This document shows positions 11,929 to 15,000 of a stretch of 15,000 bases of DNA, in pieces. Source of the DNA: Cryptococcus deneoformans JEC21 (Eukaryota > Basidiomycota > Tremellomycetes > Tremellales > Cryptococcaceae); assembly GCF_000091045.1 (NCBI RefSeq), contig NC_006692.1:1177221-1192220 (forward strand), in the 5' to 3' direction. Position numbers and translations under genes: made by a program. Numbering within the stretch: position 1 is the first letter of the stretch; each line of letters starts with the position of its first letter. Under the pieces are notes generated by a model. That model was not told where the DNA came from. It was given only the letters and a program-made list of their open reading frames with translations, and searched no databases.

Positions 11929-12921
11929 ATGCTTCCGCTCCGCAACTTTTTCGCTTCTTTCTCGACTTCTCCGCGAACGCTCCACAACTCCAACATGGTC
12001 AATTTCAAAAACCCCCCTGCCCCTACTGTACCGAGTGCTATCAAGGCGAAGGAAAGTCTCAAGCCTGGTGAAGGTGGTGAGTGTATTATGGCGTTGTGCC
12101 CAAGTCCGAAGTAGGAACCGACGAATGCTTCACAGTCGAACAAGCCATCTTCGCCTCTGGATGCTTCGTAAGCCCCATTTGTCAGAGGACGGTTTAGGAG
12201 GAAAATTAACGAGGTTGCGGTAAATTCAGTGGGGTACTGAACACCTCTTCACAAAGCACTATGGAAACCTTCCCCAGTTCTCTGCTATTTCAGGTTACAT
12301 TGGTGGTCATGCCGAAAGCCCCTGTAAGTCCATGTTTTCCTGCCTTCGTGCCTGTATTTGGTAACTGATGATGTTATAGCATACAGACAAGTCTGTACAG
12401 GAGCTACCGGTCATGCCGAGGCTGTCAAAGTGACTTACCAAACCGGATCTGTTGCCTATGCTGAGCTTGTGGAATTCTTTTATCGAACACACGACCCTAC
12501 CACCGTTGACAGGCAAGGTCCGGACACTGGTACTCGTACGTTATGACCTTTATTTGTATGTGCTCCATGCTGATGTTATCTGCAGAGTACCGAAGTGCTA
12601 TCTTTTACACAACACCGGAGCAAGAGGAGACTGCTAAAAAGGTGACTGCGGAGGTTCAAGAGAAGTAGTAAGTGCTCATTCTGTCGGTCTGGTTGCTGAT
12701 TGATGATCGCTGATGACCCTTATCCAGTCTTAAGGGAAGACCCATTGTTACTCAGATTGCCAAGGCTGGTACTTTCTACCAGGCGGAGGATTATCACCAA
12801 AACTACTGTATGTTGAAATATACGCTTTTCGATCATGAGAAGAACTAATTGATGCATCAATTCTATAGTGGATAACAACCCTGGAGGATACGAGTGCCCT
12901 ACCCATAGATTCTACTGGTAG
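11929..12921 (+). CDS. MXR1: Peptide methionine-S-sulfoxide reductase MsrA
   Basis: MsrA reduces the S epimer of methionine sulfoxide in proteins and free methionine, with thioredoxin as electron donor, and so repairs oxidative damage. Exons 11929-12076, 12136-12167, 12230-12323, 12380-12535, 12586-12667, 12728-12807 and 12869-12921 join to 214 codons plus TAG. The catalytic motif GCFWG spans residues 58-62 with nucleophile Cys59. [14 protein letters not shown] and [18 protein letters not shown] are family hallmarks. Near the C-terminus [12 protein letters not shown] carries the likely resolving Cys207. The first 22 residues ([20 protein letters not shown]...) are basic, Ser/Phe/Leu-rich and free of acidic residues, like a mitochondrial presequence. 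A second in-frame ATG at 11995 (residue 23) would give a 192-aa cytosolic form. I chose the first ATG; the second may well be used too. Confidence 0.95.
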
Positions 12922-13396
12922 ATCAGCGACTAATGACGTACAAGGGTTAGGTATTGAGGGATCACTCCACGTATAATAATACCAAGTAGGATGATGACTA
13001 TCTAGTACATTGCATAAGCGTTGTTAGTCCGCATTCAATCAGCCATTTTCGGGAACTTCATCACGTCTTTGCCTTTAAATAATGGTCTGGGAACCCATAG
13101 CGCTTGTCCATCTCAACATGCGCGCTGCATAAACAGCATCGGGGCCAAATGGGCGACCAACGAATCCTTCGTTACACTCGATGGCGATCAGTACAGTGAC
13201 GGTTATCAGTAGTAAGGGGGCCATTGCCTCGCTACTTGAGTAGCCTCCCTCCGAAACATGTGATCATGACAATGCCGACGGCTGTTAATGGCTTAAGATT
13301 GGAGAAGTCTTGTTCGAAGTCAATGATTTATAATAACTGCTACACATATACATGTGTTTCTACAACATTTCTTTATTTACTTCTTCCCTTTACCAA
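12922..13396. other. Convergent intergenic region (MsrA / HSP12)
   Basis: These 475 bp separate the MsrA and HSP12 stop codons and should hold both 3' ends. AT-rich stretches at about 12970-12985 and 13326-13375 are likely near polyadenylation sites. I see no coding signal; the short open frames use non-ATG starts and match nothing I know. Confidence 0.4.
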
Positions 13397-13763
13397 TCAC
13401 TGGTTGGCCCCAAAGGCGTTCTTGGCCTTATCAGCAAGAGACTCCTGATTGTCGTTCTTGTTACCGGAGAACGTGTCACCGATCTCCTGGGTGTAAGACT
13501 TCTGGGATTGGGGCTGGCCAGTGGAAGCAGCAGACTAAAGTTCGAGGGTAGAAGTCAGCGATAAGATCGAGAGCGTGAGAGAACAAGTCGACTTACGTCT
13601 GCCTTGCCGCCAATGGTGTCCTTGGCCTGTTCGAGATAAGACTTCTCAGAGTCGGGTTTAAGAGCAGCACCAGCCTCTGCAACAGAGAGTTAACAAGTCT
13701 TCACAAAGGAAGTTGATGGAGAGACTTACTGTCGGTGAAAGATTGCCTGCCAGCGTCGGACAT
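13397..13763 (-). CDS. HSP12: Small heat-shock/stress protein of the HSP12 (HSP9/HSP12) family
   Basis: HSP12 proteins are unstructured in solution, fold to helices at membranes and stabilise them during heat, osmotic and stationary-phase stress. Exons 13763-13730, 13676-13597 and 13534-13397 join to 83 codons plus TGA, between the lengths of fission yeast Hsp9 and budding yeast Hsp12. The start MSDAGRQSFTDKAGAALKPD closely follows the family consensus (MSDAGR...ALKPDS.KSY.EQ), and QESLADKAKNAFG near the C-terminus matches the conserved ESLADQAR-type segment. The protein has no Cys and no membrane helix. A TATATAAG lies at 13876-13883, about 115 nt upstream. The gene is head-to-head with another small hydrophilic protein gene across a promoter rich in TGACGT sites. 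In Cryptococcus, HSP12 genes are known targets of HOG and cAMP/PKA signalling. Confidence 0.95.
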
Positions 13764-13875
13764 TATGATAAAAGTGTTTGTCTTGCGGTTGGGTGTGGTA
13801 GTAGTGGTAGTTGAAGATTTGTTGCGAACAAGTTTGTTAATGAAGGAGAGAAAGGAATATACGACGGCAGTGCTT

Positions 13876-13883
13876 CTTATATA
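13876..13883 (-). promoter_or_regulatory. TATA box of HSP12
   Basis: TATATAAG read on the minus strand, about 115 nt upstream of the HSP12 ATG. A TATA box is typical for strongly induced stress genes. Confidence 0.5.
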
Positions 13884-14369
13884 CCTTTCTGGCCACCTTG
13901 ACCACCAGCCAGGTGACAGTAGAACAATGCTCGACTGTGCATTCATGACGTACTTTCAAAAGTAGCTGTCACCTCATCGCACCGCTTGGGGCCCGCACGA
14001 TGACCCCGAACCGCGGCAAGAACCAGCAGCAACAGAATACGCGAAGATCAAGGAACGTTTGAACTCTGACGTGTCTGCCGTCTGACGTTGCAAGAAGAGA
14101 GAGTTTGCTGCTTGTTGCTATGCTGGAACCTGGGATCTGCCGGCTAGTCCGGTGATTAGCATGAAAAGGGGCAAATCAACCTCCACGAACGCTGAATTAT
14201 GACGCGTTCTCGGTTCTGAGGACGTGGTTGTGGATGATTGGAATTTGGCGGGTGCGGGAGTTGGCGGGTGGTGACGATCGACGACGATGCGAGGTGCCTC
14301 AAACAACGTCACGTCTCATTTACCGAGGGGAACGAGAAATCGTCACCGACGGAAAATGATAAAACTGTA

Positions 14370-14377
14370 TGACGTCA
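14370..14377. promoter_or_regulatory. Consensus CRE palindrome TGACGTCA
   Basis: This is a perfect 8-bp ATF/CREB site, about 180 bp upstream of the leader intron of the plus-strand gene and about 610 bp upstream of the HSP12 ATG. In fungi such sites are bound by Atf1/Sko1-type bZIP factors under stress MAP kinase control. Confidence 0.55.
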
Positions 14378-14554
14378 TAGAGCAATTCTCAACTTGGCTT
14401 GGACCATGTAAAAGGCTGCAACCTCGGTCGTATTCAAGTCTTTTTCAGTAAATTTCACGACTTTTCACGCACTTGCATAGAAAAAAGCTTTCGAACAAAA
14501 CCGTCGACTTCATTTTTGCGTATCCGAAACATCACCCCAACACATACTTTCATC

Positions 14555-14628
14555 GTGAGTCAACTTGCGCAGATTACAAGATACCTTCTTGTTGGCGGGC
14601 ACTGACCTCCGCTTGGTCTTAACTATAG
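14555..14628 (+). other. 5'-UTR intron ending directly before the start codon
   Basis: GTGAGT at 14555 and CTATAG ending at 14628 border a 74-nt intron whose last base touches the ATG at 14629. The upstream leader is CA/T-rich (CATCACCCCAACACATAC...). Leader introns often raise expression of abundant fungal mRNAs; that effect is inferred. Confidence 0.65.
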
Positions 14629-15000
14629 ATGGATCCCGAGACTCAGCTTAAACAGAACCCCGGTTACGACCCTAAGCACGACTCTGCTGGTGCCAAGCAC
14701 CCCAACCTTGGTCAAGGCCATGCTGGTGAGTCTCATACTCTGCTCCATAGTTTCAGCCTTGTGTTAATGTCCCATCCCTTTCGTAGGCGCCAACCCCCAA
14801 ACTGGCGAGGCCTTTGAGTATGCTCCTCAAGGCGCCCACTCCCGACTGGACCGAAAAGACGAGCGAAACCACGGTGATGCTCTTGCCGACGCCAAGCGAG
14901 TCGAGAAGCTCGAAAAGCATGCTGAGGCTGAGCACGAGAGAGCCCTCAAGAAGCCTACCGCTGTTGCTGAGGCCCACGGTAATGAGCCAAGCCGAGGAGC
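14629..15000 (+). CDS. Small hydrophilic, probably stress-induced protein (5' part only)
   Basis: Coding exons 14629-14725 and 14787-15000 (running off the window) give at least 103 residues. The protein is extremely hydrophilic, rich in His, Lys, Glu, Asp, Ala and Gly, with no Cys, no signal peptide and no membrane segment. It starts MDPETQLKQNPGYDPKHDSA. A Gly-rich part (GQGHAGANPQTGEAFEYAPQ) is followed by a charged helix, about residues 67-89. It then reaches AHGNEPSRGA, which resembles the HGNEPSKGAKID motif of small fungal proteins of unknown biochemical role, often abundant under stress; I recall this motif rather than having checked it. Because that motif reads through GGTAATGAG at about 14978, I do not place an intron there. 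A protective, LEA-like role is suggested by composition and by the promoter shared with HSP12, but is not shown. Confidence 0.75.

Larger units (their letters stand above)
13764..14628. promoter_or_regulatory. Bidirectional stress promoter with CRE half-sites and STRE-like motifs
   Basis: The 865 bp between the HSP12 ATG and the ATG at 14629 contain TGACGT at 13946-13951, 14067-14072 and 14083-14088, its complement ACGTCA at 14306-14311, and the full palindrome at 14370-14377. About 0.4 copies of this 6-mer would be expected by chance on both strands at even base composition. AGGGG (STRE-like) occurs at 14167-14171 and 14326-14330. Together these point to bZIP (ATF/CREB type) and possibly C2H2 zinc-finger control of both flanking genes. 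Transcription of the plus gene must start before 14554, since an intron follows. Confidence 0.6.

Noticed and set aside
11724..12143. 139-codon minus-strand ORF opposite MsrA exon 1
   Set aside because: It is antisense to the MsrA start, crosses its first intron, and has no family features.
13021..13212. Small plus-strand ORF between MsrA and HSP12
   Set aside because: It starts with a non-ATG codon, resembles no family I know and lies where two 3' UTRs are expected.
14753..14977. Minus-strand ORF opposite the last gene
   Set aside because: Antisense of the hydrophilic protein exon and its intron; Leu/Ser-rich composition is the usual shadow of that coding strand.
14979..15000. Possible third intron of the last gene starting at GTAATG
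   Set aside because: Reading through gives the HGNEPSRGA motif that resembles related fungal proteins, and GTAATG is a weaker donor than the others in this window.

Overview
The window looks like nuclear DNA of a basidiomycete yeast, most likely the Cryptococcus neoformans/gattii group. This rests on very intron-dense genes, introns of about 46-84 nt with GTNNGT...YAG borders, compact spacing, and proteins typical of that lineage. I assembled the gene models by hand from splice sites. Every assembled CDS keeps one reading frame from start to stop, or to the window edge.

Layout: (1) 1-4193, minus strand: SMC2, the condensin ATPase, 18 exons visible, C-terminus cut off by the window start. (2) 4194-4680: divergent promoter with an MluI cell-cycle box and a 49-codon upstream ORF. 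(3) 4681-6187, plus: mitochondrial rhomboid protease (Pcp1/PARL type), 5 exons, 432 aa. (4) 6304-8917, minus: an intracellular GH13 alpha-amylase without a signal peptide, 19 exons, 504 aa, with exons of only 7, 11 and 16 nt. (5) 8918-11928: about 3 kb with no intact gene. It holds a dyad cluster, a decayed coding sequence (about 9957-11424) and a short perfect inverted repeat. (6) 11929-12921, plus: peptide methionine sulfoxide reductase MsrA, 7 exons, with two in-frame start codons that suggest mitochondrial and cytosolic forms. (7) 13397-13763, minus: HSP12-family small stress protein, 83 aa. (8) 14629-15000, plus: 5' part of a small, very hydrophilic, probably stress-related protein with an intron ending directly before its ATG.

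The genes do not form one pathway, but the right-hand third has a stress theme: MsrA (oxidative repair), HSP12, and the hydrophilic protein head-to-head with HSP12. Their shared 865-bp promoter holds one perfect TGACGTCA palindrome, four further TGACGT half-sites and two AGGGG motifs, which suggests joint control by a bZIP (ATF/CREB-type) stress regulator.

I found no RNA gene, CRISPR array, intact mobile element or clearly new multi-gene system. The most unusual signals are the amylase microexons, the in-frame upstream ORF of the rhomboid, the CRE-rich bidirectional promoter and the decayed gene.
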